DNA of 64,000 nucleotides from Silurus meridionalis (GCF_014805685.1 NC_060907.1:6492992-6556991); one strand, 5' to 3'. Counted from the stretch's first letter, positions 1 to 14,814 are shown. A program made the numbers and translations. The notes: generated by a model not told the origin, from the sequence alone.

Positions 1-364
1 GAAAAAATGTGTATTATTAGACTTTAATTAAAAACATTCCATAAAGTTTTTTATCAAAACATTAATATATTATGCCATTAATTAAGGCTTATGGTCTATG
101 TTACATTAGTCGCTCCTAGGCCAAGCCTGAAATGTTACATTTAAGATTTTTTATACTTTTAACAACAAATCATTGGTCAGAAATGAACAAGAATGTAACA
201 AGCACACTTCTGAGACTCTCCTGTGCCACCATTTGCTCATTTACTTTCAATGCAGTGAAGGGTTTTGGGGAAAAGCTAGAAAACTGGGAGGTTTACTTCT
301 ATAGTCTTGTATGCAAAGGTCAAATCAGAATAGAAGAATAGCCTTTAAAATTTGTTCTTCGCAT

Positions 365-482
365 ATTCCAGCTTGCTCAGAAGCTGGGGTCAGAGTGCAG
401 GGTCGGCCATGATACGGTGCCCCTGGAGCACAGAGGGTTAGGGGCCTTGCTCAGGGGCCCAAGAGTGGCAGCTTGGCGAGAT
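365..482 (-). repeat. tRNA-derived SINE remnant
   Basis: The minus strand carries the family core: gccaagctgccactcttgggcccctgagcaaggcccctaacc-like sequence, also seen at 16.6, 24.9, 61.4, 62.2 and 63.2 kb. It is followed by an (AT)n stretch at 480-496. This is a 3'-portion copy. Confidence 0.6.
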
Positions 483-544
483 ATATATATATATATTAGT
501 GATTATTTGTTCTTCTAACCCACCTCATGCAGGACCTGATAAGC

Positions 545-665
545 TCAAATATTTAAGTAGTATCAATAAAGTAAGGAGAGATCTATAGAATTTGTTTATT
601 TTTTGCTCATTTCTTGACTAGCGATTTGTTGTTACGGCCATTAGAAGCTTAATATGTTGCTCCTA
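545..665. repeat. dispersed repeat also present at about 60.96-61.03 kb
   Basis: The segment around gctcatttcttgactagcga and its following ttgttacggccattagaag closely resembles 60985-61035. It lies beside a SINE here and near SINEs there, so it may be part of a larger element. Class not recognised. Confidence 0.4.
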
Positions 666-1420
666 TGGGCATAGCACTTTTATTTTTTGGCTTTGGAGGG
701 TATGTGCATAAGGGAATAAATTTGAAAACATTTTTTTTTCGGCTTTAAAACTGTAAATATAACCAAACAACCTCACAGTTTTCCATTTAAAAAGTTTTTA
801 TTTTTCTATAGCACGACCTTAATGCTGAAAAAAAAAAATCGGGATTTGAGAACAGTGTGATCACCCAAACTTTAAAACAGAATAAATTTTGTCAGCTTTG
901 TACTTTTACATCCTTCTACACTGGTGTTTTTTTATATTTGCATTCATGAATATTTGAATTCTAGATGAAAATATATTAATATACAATATTTTAGTCTTTA
1001 AAAGTGTTTGAAACCATTGGTATGAAATCATAATACGTTTTCTTATTTAAATGTGTTCAAAGAAAATCTAAAAAGCTGGTTTTCTTTTTTCCCCATCTTC
1101 CTATTTACAGTTTGAAATGAGGAACAAGTTAATAGAATGCACCTTGATTACAATTTGATTTTTTTAGACTCTCCCTCTGCTTACTCTTAGTGATGAAAAT
1201 TCGTATCCTACTGTATATTGACGGTCCATTTGACACAACTAAAAACATTATTTTTGTACATATCTTCTACTTAATATTCCACAAAAGTCTATTATCTTCA
1301 ATATGTTAGATTTTTTGCACGTATGTATGTCCTCTGACCAATTTTTACACCACCAACAGCATCCCCATGACCATAAAAGTCTCTATTCGTATACAAAAAT
1401 GAACATCTTTTTAGATTCTG

Positions 1421-2862
1421 TTTATTGTTTCACTCATACATGAAAACCGTGAGGAATTTCAAAATATACAATTGCGAAGGAAACAAATCACATCGGTTAT
1501 TTCAGAGGGGAAAGGTTCGGTTGTAAATCCGGAGTGTAAGATTTTTTTTAGTACACAAATAGCCATAGGGTCCTTTTGCTATCTGATAGCGCAAACTGGA
1601 AACATCTGATTACATGTGAGCTAAAAAACTGGTTACATCACACAGGAAACTGAAGCTCTGGTTATTGAAAAAACACCATGAGACAGTAACAACCGGCACT
1701 TGGAAAAAACTATATATCCAGTGGGAGAGATTAGAAAAGGACAACGACCGGGAACGCAGTCAGTGGGATGTTTAGATGAAATGGCAGTGGGTTTAAAGAG
1801 GAGCACTGTTCTCCATGTCCTCCATATCAGATTTCTATGTTTCACTGACTTTTTTTTTTCCTCAAACAGGTAACATTACCTCCCTTGCACATGCCTTGAC
1901 ACGCCTGTGTGCGTGTGCTATGAGTACACGGGTAAGTTTGACTGTGCTTAACTGCTAAGCTGTTCTTAACAAACGTTAAGTGTTTAACCTTAATAAACAA
2001 GAACAAATCTTGCTAATCATTAAACTTCTCACAAACACGCTATGTATTTATGCTAATCTGTGCGCACTGATATTATAACGTCTAGGCCCACTCTGGGGAA
2101 AAAACAGGTTCTGGACCATACAAAAAAAAAGAAAAAGAAAATCGAAGGTACTAAACTGTATTGATGCTTCATAATTGTGTAGTATCATCATCAGTACATC
2201 ACTAGTACCAGTAGTATGCATCATTCATACAATAAAATGGAGACAAATATTTGCCAATTTAACACACTAAATAATTTTTTAGGGCCTGTTTTTTTTTTCA
2301 GGGTATCATATCTCAATGGACCTCATTTGCCCTACTTCTGACACACTACTGACCCAGGAAGGAAGTCAGTATGTTACATCAGGTGTGTCTTAATTGGCTC
2401 CGAACTGAAGCTGTGATTGAATTTATGACAATAATTTATGGCGTACTCAAATTCCTTAGGTGGGTGAAACATGCTACAAGTACAAGTCATACACATTTGT
2501 GGTTATACAACCCCAATGACAAGCAATATAACCCTCGTTTTTGTGAAGGCACTCTCTGAAATGAAGACACCAAACTGTACAGATGTCTGACACTGGTGTG
2601 AATCAAGGCTACTTTTAATGTACCTTGTGATGTATGATAATGCTTTAAAAAAGATTTACTCTCAATGCTCACAACCACTTCTTCAGGTAAAAGGTACACA
2701 TGTAATGGTCCACTAATGGAGCCACTCCAGTGCCATAGAAAATAATACAGTTTGGTCCCCCTTTTTCAGAGAGTACCCACATATCTCTGTGCTAGAAACG
2801 TTTCCACCGTGGCACAAACAAATAAAAAAAAAAAACAGGAAGAAGCAGGACCACAACTTTTC
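1421..2862 (-). other. probable 3' UTR of the KCTD12 gene
   Basis: This AT-rich stretch follows the KCTD12 stop codon on the minus strand and shows no convincing coding sequence. The first minus-strand AATAAA I see downstream of the stop is at 1421-1426. KCTD12 genes usually carry long 3' UTRs, so this region is probably transcribed. The endpoint is inferred only from the hexamer. Confidence 0.4.
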
Positions 2863-4050
<1,188 letters not shown>

Positions 4051-4099
4051 GCATGTGTAAAAAATAGGGCATGTGTGAAGAAATGCTGTAAAGAAAAAA

Positions 4100-4740
4100 A
4101 TATATACATTTCATTGGTTAATCTATTTACAAAATGCAAAATGATCTAACAGGAAAAAAATCGAATCAATATTTGGTGTGACCACCTTTTAGTGTAGATT
4201 TTTTACACTTGCACACTTTATACACATGCACAAAATCAGGTGCTGATGATCAACAAATGTATATATATTTTGAGAAACAGTGATGAACTGAAACAGAAAC
4301 AGCTGTGTAGGAGGCTTCAGACTCTGCTACAAACATGAGGAAGGTGAGTTTGTGGAAGACTGTTTCATGTCATAGATTCTACACCATGACAAGACTGAAC
4401 ACAACAACACAGTTCGACCGCACCAGAAAGGCCTCTACCAGCCATAGATTTCAAAGCAATCAGTGGTTTCAATATTTGCTGCACAAGTTATTTTTAAAGA
4501 CGCACAAAGAAACGAGCAACTTTGAAGATCGTAGATGCACTGGTCAGTCAAAGAAACATAATGTAGACGCAAGGAGCATTAGGAAATTTAATGCAGATAC
4601 TTTACAGACCAATACTGTCTGGAGATGTCAGTGCAGAAGTGGTCTGCATGGAAGAATTGCAGTCAAAAAGCCATACCTTGTATTTGTTAATGGCTGTCTT
4701 TCTGATTTGTGTAATTCACTATGCCTAGTTTGTTTGTAAA
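4100..4740 (+). pseudogene. Tc1-like transposase remnant, degenerate
   Basis: Plus-strand translation with frameshifts gives typical Tc1 N-terminal transposase pieces: FKTHKETSNFEDRRCTGQSKK-like sequence and, near 4640, RSGLHGRIAVKKPYL. Upstream, the phrase atttggtgtgaccacctttt at about 4172 is typical of Tc1 flanks. The catalytic DDE half is missing and the frame is broken, so the copy is dead. Confidence 0.7.
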
Positions 4741-5022
4741 AGCATTCAGAGCTGAAATCAGTTGACTTTCAGATGAGGCTATACTGTAATAAACTGCCTG
4801 TGTAGAATCTCAAATCCGATTACAATTTAATCATTAACAGGTTCCTCTGAATCGGAGCTATGGTGTAAAGCCCCAGACTACACTTCCTTCTAACTTTTTC
4901 CTTTCTTTTTTAAACTCATTTACATATAGACAAAAATGGTCTTTTGTTGTTTGCTGTGAGCAGTGGCTTTCAGTTCCTTTAGAAAGTAACTGAAGAACTA
5001 AAATCAGACATTAGCTGTTATA

Positions 5023-5023
5023 G

Positions 5024-5071
<48 letters not shown>
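5023..5071. repeat. (GT)n microsatellite
   Basis: A nearly pure run of about 24 GT dinucleotides. A short AT-rich sequence and a segment with several gagtcgatt half-repeats (5155-5225, in both orientations) follow. Confidence 0.9.
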
Positions 5072-5075
<4 letters not shown>

Positions 5076-5149
5076 CAATATATGTATATACAACAACCAA
5101 TAGCTGTTAGTATTGCGACTAAAACACATTTAATTTTTAGTTCCTTTGT

Positions 5150-5230
5150 GCTGGGAGTCGATTCCAAAAAGAGTCGATTCCTAGACTCCTAGAATCGAAC
5201 CAAACACTGTAGAGTCGATTCTATAGCGTG
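5150..5230. repeat. short inverted-repeat element built on GAGTCGATTC
   Basis: The sequence gagtcgattc and its reverse complement gaatcgaac/actc variants occur four times within 80 bases. This arrangement is typical of a miniature inverted-repeat element. The exact family was not recognised. Confidence 0.4.
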
Positions 5231-5239
5231 GCATGTATT

Positions 5240-6340
5240 TGGCTTCATGTCGCGCATGTTAATTGACTCAAATAACAAAAGCACTAGAGATAATAATATA
5301 AACAATTATAAAAATGTTATGCAGCAATGAATTCATGATAAATGAAAAAAATCCTCAATAAATCCGACTCAAATGTGAGACTCGTGTAGACCCACAGACC
5401 TGCTTTTTATTTACCTGCTGTCCAGGTGAGAAAACTCAATCGGATTTGTAATTAAACTGCAGTTGTTTATTAAGTTTAAATAAATATCTGGTTTGATTTT
5501 TTTAGCCATTAAATCTATCATGCACAACAAGTAACCTGATAACTAAATATCTGCATAGGGACTGAAAGTATAACGAATATTGTAACTAATGAGCAATCCT
5601 AACAACATTGTATAGGCAATCAATTCAGTTACTTTCCAAACTCCAAACCTTCTTGTCTGAGATAGTCACAATACTCAATATGTCTTAAAATAATTACATT
5701 TACGCCTTTTGGATGTATAAAGCTAAAAATGTACAGTATATTATATTTCACAGATATTAATTAAGTAAAAAAGGTGTCAATTCTTTTAAAGCCATGTGGG
5801 ACATATGAAATGGTATATTTAATTGAAAGACACCAATTTGACAGGTTTATATGTTCAAAACAATGTAAATCATCCGAGTTAAATGAAAGGGAGAGAGAAA
5901 AAGGAAGCAGTGGGAGAAGGTCGCCATCTTGTGGCGGAAAATGTGCTCTAAATCAAAGTTATTTCTTGCCTCAGATTTGTTTCTTCCTGGATTTTACAAT
6001 GTACAATTTCTAAATTATTGCATAAATTGTACAGGACTCACAAATAATTTTAATATTTAATAATAAACATAGAAAATGTACAGTTTATATTTATATACTG
6101 TATAGTATAAGATAAAATTGGAGTTTATATTCAATCAGATGTCAGCCATTACATCAGGTGTTTTTCTGGGTCAAAGGGGTCTGTTTGCCATAAGCCCTTT
6201 GTGGGCCCTTTTGGGGTACACACTATGTAGCTTGAAACTGTTACCTTAACCAATTGGATGGCAATTTTGCCACTCCTGGGCCCTCAAAAAGGCATCCTAT
6301 CACGTCAACATTTTCATATTCTTTAAATGGATGGCAAGAG
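5240..6340. other. gene-free AT-rich intergenic sequence
   Basis: No coding exon, RNA gene or recognisable element could be supported here. The short open frames are AT-rich and low in complexity. Confidence 0.5.
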
Positions 6341-6359
6341 CATGCATAAGTCAGAGCTC

Positions 6360-6860
6360 GACAGCTGTTATTTTTTTTATTATTTTTTTTTTATTCCGCA
6401 TTGACTGATTGGGGAGAAGAAATTGATTTGATCACAGATACACTTGTAGAAATGTATTCTGCCAAAATCGTTTGAAAAGTGTTGTTAAGCTTTTTTCATG
6501 AACCGTTTGTACTTTTGTTTTCTTTCCTGTTGAATTTGCACAAAAACACAATTTGAATTAAATAAAATAAAATCATCAGAAAAACCTTAATGCATGTACA
6601 AAAATGTATAGAAAACCTGTGGTCATTTTTTGTGGTTAATATTGATGCTTTTGCTAGAGATGATGCATGCAAGCAGCACAGCTGTGGCTGCAGTGAAAGG
6701 AGACTTGTTGAATCGTGTTCATTGGGGTTCTTGCTTTAGTAATTGCTTTTTCCTCTTGCTGTATAAGATACCTGTCTGTGATCCAGCGCTCTGTAATACT
6801 GCGTTACTCTATAATATGGTTTCTACATCCTGCAAAAGACGACTGATGGTCTAAAGCTCA
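6360..6860 (+). mobile_element. remnant of a TTF-zinc-finger (ZMYM1-like) hAT-type family
   Basis: This segment shares ordered landmarks with copies at about 57.5-58.05 kb and 62.58-63.11 kb: a gagaagaaattgatttgatcac block, a ttaagctt...ttcatgaacc block, and the ttcattggggttcttgcttt block near 6718. No open transposase frame remains. Confidence 0.45.
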
Positions 6861-6869
6861 TTAAGAAGG

Positions 6870-8480
6870 CAAGAAATATGACTCATTAGTATTAAAGTAC
6901 AATTTTGAAAATAAAATAAAAAAATGGAGAAGGTGTACCCAAATGTTTGACTCGTACAGCCTTTTTTTTATTATTATTTTTTTAAACCCAAACTAAATTT
7001 CAATTAACACAGTCGAGCCTTTTTATATATGTACAATCAACACTAAACATATTGTGAAAAACAGTGTAAATGTCAATTATTACCACCAGGGGGGGATGGC
7101 CGCCAAGTCTTCTTATGTCTTTCAGGAATCCTGGTTAGAGTTGGGATATTCATTCACTGAGGAAATTCAGAGTCGTCAGTCCACCAAGAGTATTTTTGGG
7201 AAGTCTGAAAAACAGAAAACATCTAGGAAACTCTCAAACACAGTAAAAACATGCAAAACAAAGCTCAGGATCAGACCTTAGATTTTTAAGGATAAAAATG
7301 TAATTATTTTGCTGCATTAATGTTTTGAATTAAACACACCAGAGAAAATATCATTAATAAAATTAATCTCACTATATGTTATGTGCTGATTGTTCTATAT
7401 TATTTTAATAGTTTGTGTATTACCATCATGCAGCTGTATTTTCTGTGTGTTTGCATCACAATGATTTATTGTTTGTGTGGTTAGGAAACAAAACAATTTT
7501 TCTAACTGGAAATTGCATTAAAAGTTTGATGGGATCAGGAGATTCATTGTCTTATAGGGATTTTAATAATAAAAATAAACTTTTGAGCAACAGTTTCCAA
7601 TTAATAGGTCCATTTATTCCCATGAGGATGTCTGGAGATGTGTTTTGGGCCAGATTTAATGCAAGCATTGGAGGCATAGATGTGATTACTCAGATTGTAA
7701 TTGAGTTAGTCAAATGTTTTTTTTTGCTTTGTAAAATGAAAAATCCATATTGGGCTTGGACAAAGTAGAGTATGTGTGTGGTTGTTTGTTTGTGTGTGTG
7801 GGTATTTACTGCATCATAATACTTCATTTATGCACAGAAATCAGTCACCCATAGCCTTAAAACCACCCGCCAAATATTGTTAAGGTTGCCCCTGTGCCTC
7901 CAAATCACCTCTGACTAGGACAGCTGAAAGTATGCTGTGGTATGTGACATCATGTCAAAAGTTATAAGGTGGGGCGGCCTCCAAGACGTGCTGTTTTGGA
8001 GATGCTCTGAATGAGTTGTCTATCAGCTTTGAGAACTTTGAGAGCTTTGAGAACTGGCTTAGGAAGAACTTATAAATATATTCCACTTTTTGACAGCTGC
8101 AAGATATTAAGGTATCAAGATAATTAATAATGTTCACTTCCTGGCTTTAATGTTAAGGGTGATGTTTAAAATGCTAGAAAACGCCGTGGTAAAGAGGTAA
8201 ATACTCCGGTAGCACATGGACACGGACCCAAGATCCGTCTCTAACAATGACATTTCCATTCAATTTTGGGTCAGTATTGGCACTAAGAATAAAAGTGTTG
8301 ACCCTGGTGTACGAAATTGGATTATTCCACTTTTGCCACACAATACTGATCCGGCAAAACAGCTAATGTAACTGGAAAGAGATCCCTTCTTCACCATCTA
8401 TTCCAGACACGGTATGGAAAGCATTGGGACATCTGACTTATCCTGACATATTACGGTATTCCCAACCTGTTTTTTTTTTT
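6870..8480. other. gene-free intergenic sequence with small repeat fragments
   Basis: No supported gene. A fragment at about 7973-8010 (cctccaagacgtgctgttttggagatgctct) resembles part of the nested element at 52.05-52.38 kb. The 117-residue open frame at 7415-7768 has no recognisable domain. Confidence 0.45.
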
Positions 8481-8507
8481 TTCCTTTTTCAAATTTGTTT
8501 TATCATA

Positions 8508-8606
8508 AAGTCCGAGGGCAAAGTACAAGGTTTCTTTGGATGCAGTAGAATAAAATGTTCCCATCACTTGAACTAGGAGACCCAAACCTGTTCCAACATG
8601 ACAAAT
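8508..8606. repeat. fragment of the TATATGGACAAA-type MITE family
   Basis: The sequence around tttctttggatgcagtagaa and acccaaacctgttccaacat matches the interior of the family seen at 18.6, 22.9, 31.9 and 38.1 kb. Confidence 0.5.
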
Positions 8607-8635
8607 ACAAAAAATAAAATAAAATGCATGTACAT

Positions 8636-8830
8636 AAGTATTCAGACCCTAGTTAATGCACCTTTGGCAGCAATTACAGACTCAAGTCTTTTTGGGTATG
8701 ACATACCAAGCTTTGCACATCTGGATTGGGCGATTTTCTGCCATTCTTGTTTGAAAATCTTCTCAAGCTGGGCCGGTTGGTTGCAGACCACCGGAGGACA
8801 GCCATTAAGGTTTCGCCAATTGCATGGCAT
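8636..8830. repeat. dispersed fish DNA-transposon repeat
   Basis: Contains the phrase cacctttggcagcaattaca followed by agtctttttgggtatgacat, characteristic of a very common teleost DNA-transposon-derived repeat. The copy is truncated and has no intact open frame. Confidence 0.6.
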
Positions 8831-9603
8831 GTCTAGACACTCATAAATAAAATTTAACCAAAGCATGTTCTTATGTATATATATTTTTTTAACTTCACAC
8901 AAGTGACTGTCCATGACCTCATTGTACAGCAGGGTAAAGATGTGGACTAACAAGAATTAAAGTTGTCATGGCATTAATTAAGAAAACAAAAAAGTGTTCT
9001 ACAATCTCCTCAAGATTTGTGGAAGATTCTGTGCTGTTAGTTTAGTTAAGTGTGGTGCAAGAGTGCTAATAGTTATGATACATGTGATAAAAAAAAGAAG
9101 ATTTTAATAGAATTAATGGTTAGAATTAATAGTTAGATGTCTGTCATATTGTCATTATGAGATTGAGGTCATTGATAATAAAGAGTTGTAAAAATCCATA
9201 TTTGGCTTCAAGGGTGCCAATAAATCTGGAGCTTTGTGTATGTAAATGTTTCTCATTAATGCTGCTAATTCTTGTATGTAATAATCTTTTTCCTTAAGCA
9301 CAGAAAGCAGTGATATTTTAAAATGACTATGCAAATTTTCAGATTCACATTACACATCTGTGAGGAAAAACTTTTATAAAGAAGGAAAAAACACACACAC
9401 AATGCTAGCTTGATGATGGTATGTGGATCATTGGTTTTTTGAAAACCATCTTTTGTATTTCCCAGAAGGCCATTCTGCGCGCTGAGGCATGGGAACTCTC
9501 CTTCATCTTAGGGCCAGAGTGGCAACATTATGACTGCAGGCAGATGGAGAAAGGTTCTTCTCTTTACTTATAAACAGTCCAGTTCCTTTATTTATTTTCA
9601 TGA

Positions 9604-9822
<219 letters not shown>

Positions 9823-10189
9823 TGTTAAGAAATATGCTAATATGAATATTTCTGTTTTATAAGATGATTTTAAAATTACTGTGATATTTTGTCCCATTGA
9901 TCTTACAATTACAAATAAGTACAAAAAGCACAGTCAAAGACATTTTATATACAGCTACAGTTTCCTTATCAACAACCAATAAACTATTTATTGTATTACT
10001 TACTAAGTACTAAGTACATTATAGTTTAAAGTACTATAATGTAAAAAAAATCTGGAACTACTAGAACTCTAGAAAATCTACTATAACTTCGCTTTACCTG
10101 TAAATGGAATCACTAGACGTGAATAGAAATACTTGAATAAAATATATATACAGCGCAGGTGAAAAGTAACTAAGCTTAAAAATTGGTGA

Positions 10190-10620
10190 TATAGTCCACA
10201 TTACTAATACAAATTTATTAAAACAAATTGAACATGTACTTTATTACATAGGAAAATGCACAGGTGGCAGCAACCAGTTTCTTCAAATGGATGAGAATGG
10301 AATGCACAGCTGAAGGAAGTCATTTGGAATATTGCTGAGAACCTTCTGAATCAGTGCCTCCAAGTCCTCCACTGTGCTAGGCTTTGCCTATACATCTCCT
10401 CCCTCACGTAGCCCTACAGGAAAAAATTACATGGAGTGAGATCTGGACTTCTTGGAGGCCATTCATGAGGTCCGTATCGTCCCAGTCAACGTCCTGGTAA
10501 AATGCTGGTCAAACCACCCACGCACAGTAAGAGCAAAATTGGGTGGTGCACCATCCTGCATGAAAAAAAGTGTGGCAAGTTCTATAGCCATTAAATATTA
10601 CCTAGTTTTCACTTTTTTGT
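10190..10620 (-). pseudogene. Tc1/mariner-superfamily DDE transposase remnant
   Basis: Reading the minus strand downward from about 10575 gives FMQDGAPPNFALTVRGWFDQ and, after a frameshift, WPPRSPDLTPCNFFL. These are the second catalytic Asp block and the SPDLTPCD-type block of DDE transposases. A stop and a frameshift interrupt the frame, so the element is dead. Confidence 0.7.
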
Positions 10621-10749
10621 AGGTATTTCTATTCGCCAAACACTATAACTTAAAACAATTAATAGTCTCCTTGCACAGCAATACAGTGCTCCCAGCATTC
10701 CTGCCACTTCTGGAATGTGTCCTGGTAGTTTTCTATTCGAAGCGAAGCT

Positions 10750-10840
<91 letters not shown>

Positions 10841-10893
10841 GTCTGTCTGTCTATCTGTCTGTCTATCCGTCTGTCTGTCTGTCTGTCTGTCTG
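10750..10893. repeat. (CTAT)n/(CTGT)n microsatellite
   Basis: About 22 CTAT units followed by about ten CTGT units. It has the same GATA/GACA composition as the large array at 49.7-51.1 kb. Confidence 0.95.
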
Positions 10894-11126
10894 TCAAATG
10901 TTCAACAGGAAGTTTGCATGATTGGAATTTATGGATGATTAGAGGAAAGAAGAATATTAAGTCCTCCCCCCCAGGTCTTCCCCCAACACATCCTCAGTGA
11001 TATTAAGAAAGTCGCATAGAAAGTGTAAACCTATTGCCCAAATTTTAGTTTCCAAGTAAATTATATATGTAAATAAAAAAATAATTTTGTTAGTTATTTG
11101 CATAAAATACACAAACAAAAAAAACT

Positions 11127-12420
11127 ACTTCTTCTTTCAGCTTCGCCCATTAGGGGGCGCCACAGCGGATCATCCATCTCCATACCCCCCTGTCCTCCAC
11201 ATCTGCCTCTTTCAAACCAACTACCTGCATGTCTTTCCTCACCACATCCATAAACCACCTCCTTGGCCTTTCTCTGTTTCTCCTTCCTAGTGGCTCCAAA
11301 ATGTCCTACATGTGCTGTCCCTCTAATAAACTTGTTTTCTAATCCTGTCCATCCTCGTCACTCCTAATGAAAACCTCAACATCTTCAGTTCTGCTACCTC
11401 CAGCTCTGCCTCCTGTCTTTTAGTCAATGTCACTGTCTCTAAACCATACAACATCGCAGGTCTCACCACAGTCCTATAAACTTTCTCTTTCACTCTTGCA
11501 GACACTCATCTATCACAAATCACTCCTGCTATCGCTCTTCTCCACCAATTCCAGCATGCCTGCACTTTTTCTTCACTTTTTCAACACACTTCCTATTACT
11601 TTGCACTGACCCCAGCTACCTAAACTCCTTCACCTTCTCCACTCTTCTCCCACCAACCGCACCACTCCACTGCCCTCCCTCTTCTTCACACACATGTACT
11701 CTGTCTTACTCCTACTGACTTTCATTCCCCTTCTCTCCAGCGTGTACCTCCAGCTCGCCAGGCTCTTCTCAACCTGCTCCTACTCTCACCACAAATCACA
11801 ATATCATCCACAAACATTATAGTCCACGGAGACTCCTGTTTGACCTCGTCTGTCAACCTGTCCATCACCACTGCAAACAGGAAAGGGTTTAGAGCCGATC
11901 CTTGATGCAATCCAACCTCCACTTTGAACCAGTCTGTCGTTCCTACTGCACGCTTCACTTCTGTCACACTGTCCTCATACATGTCCTGCACATGGGTGTC
12001 ACATACTTCTCTGACACACCTGACTTTCTCATACAATACCACAACTCCTCTCTCAGCACTCTGTCGTACACTTTCTCTAAATCCACAAACACACAAAGGT
12101 CCTTCTGACCTTCTCTATACTTCTCCATCAACATTCTTAAAGCAAATAAGGCGTCTGTGGTGCTCTTCCTCAGCATGAAACCATACTGTTGCTCACAGAT
12201 GGTTACCTCTTCTCTCAGCTTGGCTTCCACTACTCTTTCCCATAACTTCATGTTGTGACTGATCAACCTAATTCCCCTGTAGTTACTGTAGGTCTGCACA
12301 TCTCCTTTCTTCTTAAAGATCGGTACCAGCACACTCCTTCTCCATTCCTCATTCCAAAATCTTGTTGAACAATCTTGTTAAAAACTCCACTGCATCTCTC
12401 CTAAACATCTCCATGCTTCA
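11127..12420 (-). mobile_element. RTE-type non-LTR retrotransposon, 5'-truncated
   Basis: Minus-strand translation in broken frames gives reverse transcriptase pieces: VFVDLEKVYDRV (motif A region), FVDDIVICGESR (motif C with the catalytic DD), and the C-terminal VRPAMLYGLETVTLTKRQE. The 3' end at about 11127 reads, on the minus strand, ggcgcccctaatgggcgaag then a gaaagaagaag tail, typical of this fish LINE. Related copies lie at 52.96-54.63 and 58.07-58.46 kb. Several stops and frameshifts are present. Assignment to the RTE/RTE-X group is from remembered sequence. Confidence 0.82.
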
Positions 12421-12942
12421 AACAAACAAAACAACTAATCCCCCAAAAGATCATTCATTTGTAGTATGACTCTGGTAAATACTGTTTGAGTTGAGCTTTA
12501 TTTAAACCTTAAAAGTACTCCAATAACTTTACATATAAAGTAGCCTAAATAAAGACATGAGGACTGCTTTTACCTGCACCAAGCAGGGGCAAAATTTCAC
12601 CACTGAAAACATGGCATCTTCATTAGCAAAGCTGAGTGGAGCTGTATTGTTTCAGAGATCCTGCACGACAGTTACACTGTTGATCTTATGCACTTGCGTC
12701 CATTAGGAAAGGTCATGTGCTGTAAGGAACAGAAGCTAATTGGGCATCTGCTGCAGTGAAAATCGTGTAAATCGGAACTGCTCAATGTGTCCTGCAAGGT
12801 GGACCTCCTGCCTCACCATGAGTGTTCTTATACATCGAATATCCAGTTTATTACATACATCAGTCTAATAGCTCATATTATACTGCCTATATTGTTTACT
12901 GTTTTACTTAATGCTTTCTGTATTATATTTTTTTTGTCCTGT

Positions 12943-12943
<1 letters not shown>

Positions 12944-12986
<43 letters not shown>
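12944..12986. repeat. (TTTC)n microsatellite
   Basis: About ten tandem TTTC units. Confidence 0.9.
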
Positions 12987-12989
12987 GAT

Positions 12990-14690
12990 TTGTTTGCTTG
13001 CTTCCTTGTCTATTTTCTTTGCATTTGCTGGTATTTTAAAATATTTTCTTTTTTTGTTGCATTGCATTGTCTGGGATTATTATATTTTATTATTTATTTG
13101 ATTTGTTAGACATCAATTTACCACAGGAGTATATGCAATGTAAATGTGCTTAGCTTTTCTAGAAATACATAACAATTTAGAAGTTAGCTATGCTAGTTGC
13201 TATTAAATTAACTAAAATGAATCCTAGATTCAAATGAGACGGTATATAGCTTTTTTTTAATTAAAATCTTTTTTTATATAGCTAACCTTATAATCTAGCT
13301 AGGTAGCTATGCCATGCACTTACTGCTATTTATACTGTTGTTATATTAACACAGTGAATGTGTTTTTGAATTAGCAACATTAACTTGTTAGAGAGCTATG
13401 TAGTAGTTAGGATTTGGGCTGCCAAGAAACTTAGATAACTTTTTTATTTTTTTATTTTATTTTTTTTTTTTACACATTTTGATGTTTAATATTAAGCAAC
13501 GGCTTTTGATTTTCAGTGATAAGTGCCCACAAAATTTCTTGTTTCCAGAAGTTATAGAAAATGCAGACCCCTTTGTAATTGCCATTTTCAATATCTAGCT
13601 AGTTGCTAGTCTGTTGAAGAAGGTTAAACGGAAGTGTGTTTTTTTAAATAACATTTTTGCCCATTGGATGTTCACTTTTTTCTTCCCTATTTCCTGGTTT
13701 TGAGGTGTAATTGTACTTGTCTGCTAGTTTCAGTCCATGACATGTAACCATATAAAGCTAAGTGATCTAATTCACTACATGACACCTTCAGGGTGATTTA
13801 ATTGATTTTATTACTCATCAGCCCTGAAACACCTTGTTCGAAGGATAGCAGCCTCGTTTGTAATCATCATAAAATCAATAAATCACGTCCAGATACCTTA
13901 AAGTACCTAGTGCAGTCGAGGTGTAGAGAAAATCCTATGATGAATCAGCATGAAGAGGAAAAGGGGCTTTAGGAATTGCTCTCCGAAGCTGTTTATCGTT
14001 GAGAAGATACCCATATTAGGTTCACCAAGAGCTGACTGATTGTCTAATGTGTTAGTCTACACAAATGCAGTTCGGCATGTATATATTTTTTTAAATCACT
14101 TCACCGCAGCCGCTCTGGAAAATGAAGATTTATCTGTGACACGTGACACCATAGATTAACGACCTGTGATCACAAAGCTGTGTATTAATGTTGCGTGACT
14201 GTAGTGTGTAAATAGAGCGTGCAGTCGGTATCTAGGAAAGACCTTGTCTCAGGAGCATACAGGAGGTGTCTGGTGGCAGGCTTCTGTTTTTTTTTTTTTT
14301 TTTTTTAAAGCTGTCTATCAAATCCTGTCACGGGGCTGCATTTTAATGCAACGGTTTGCCCTTGTCTCTGAGCATGGCCATTTCTGTCGCTCTGACAGCG
14401 TTTGTTTTTGTTTTCTCCCCCGGTCTGGCCCTGCCATTTACCTTTTGCAGAAACTATGAACAAGTAAGCGATAGACCGTTGTTGCATCATCAGTCATCAG
14501 TTGTGACCTGGTGATAATAGGGGGTCAGTTTATTGGTGTGGCGTGCTAGTGCAGTAAATACCATACTTCCTTGTCATAGCTCCAGGTTCCCTGGTGCAAA
14601 TCTGAACTTGGAACATTGTCTGTTTTGCATGATCTCGCCTCCTTTGTGTTCTCTTGTTTCTTTCAAACTCCCTAAGGCATGCTGTTAGGT
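12990..14690. other. gene-free sequence, partly less repetitive
   Basis: No exon is supported. The stretch about 13740-13910 holds several homeobox-type ATTA/TAAT cores and looks less repetitive than its surroundings. It is a candidate non-coding regulatory block, but conservation cannot be judged from one sequence. Confidence 0.35.
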
Positions 14691-14814
14691 TTGATTGGTT
14701 ATGGTGAAGGTGAAGGCTTGGAGATTTGGGCTGTACTTAATGTCAACAGTCTACTACACTGGCTCAGGACCACAAGTTGCATTTAATCAGCTATCACTTC
14801 ATACCTCAACAACA

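Noticed and set aside
8598..8953. Overlapping 82- and 103-codon frames
   Set aside because: They lie in a common non-coding fish transposon repeat and have no transposase motif in frame.
11427..12178. Plus-strand open frames at 11.4-12.2 kb
   Set aside because: Shadows of the minus-strand LINE copy.
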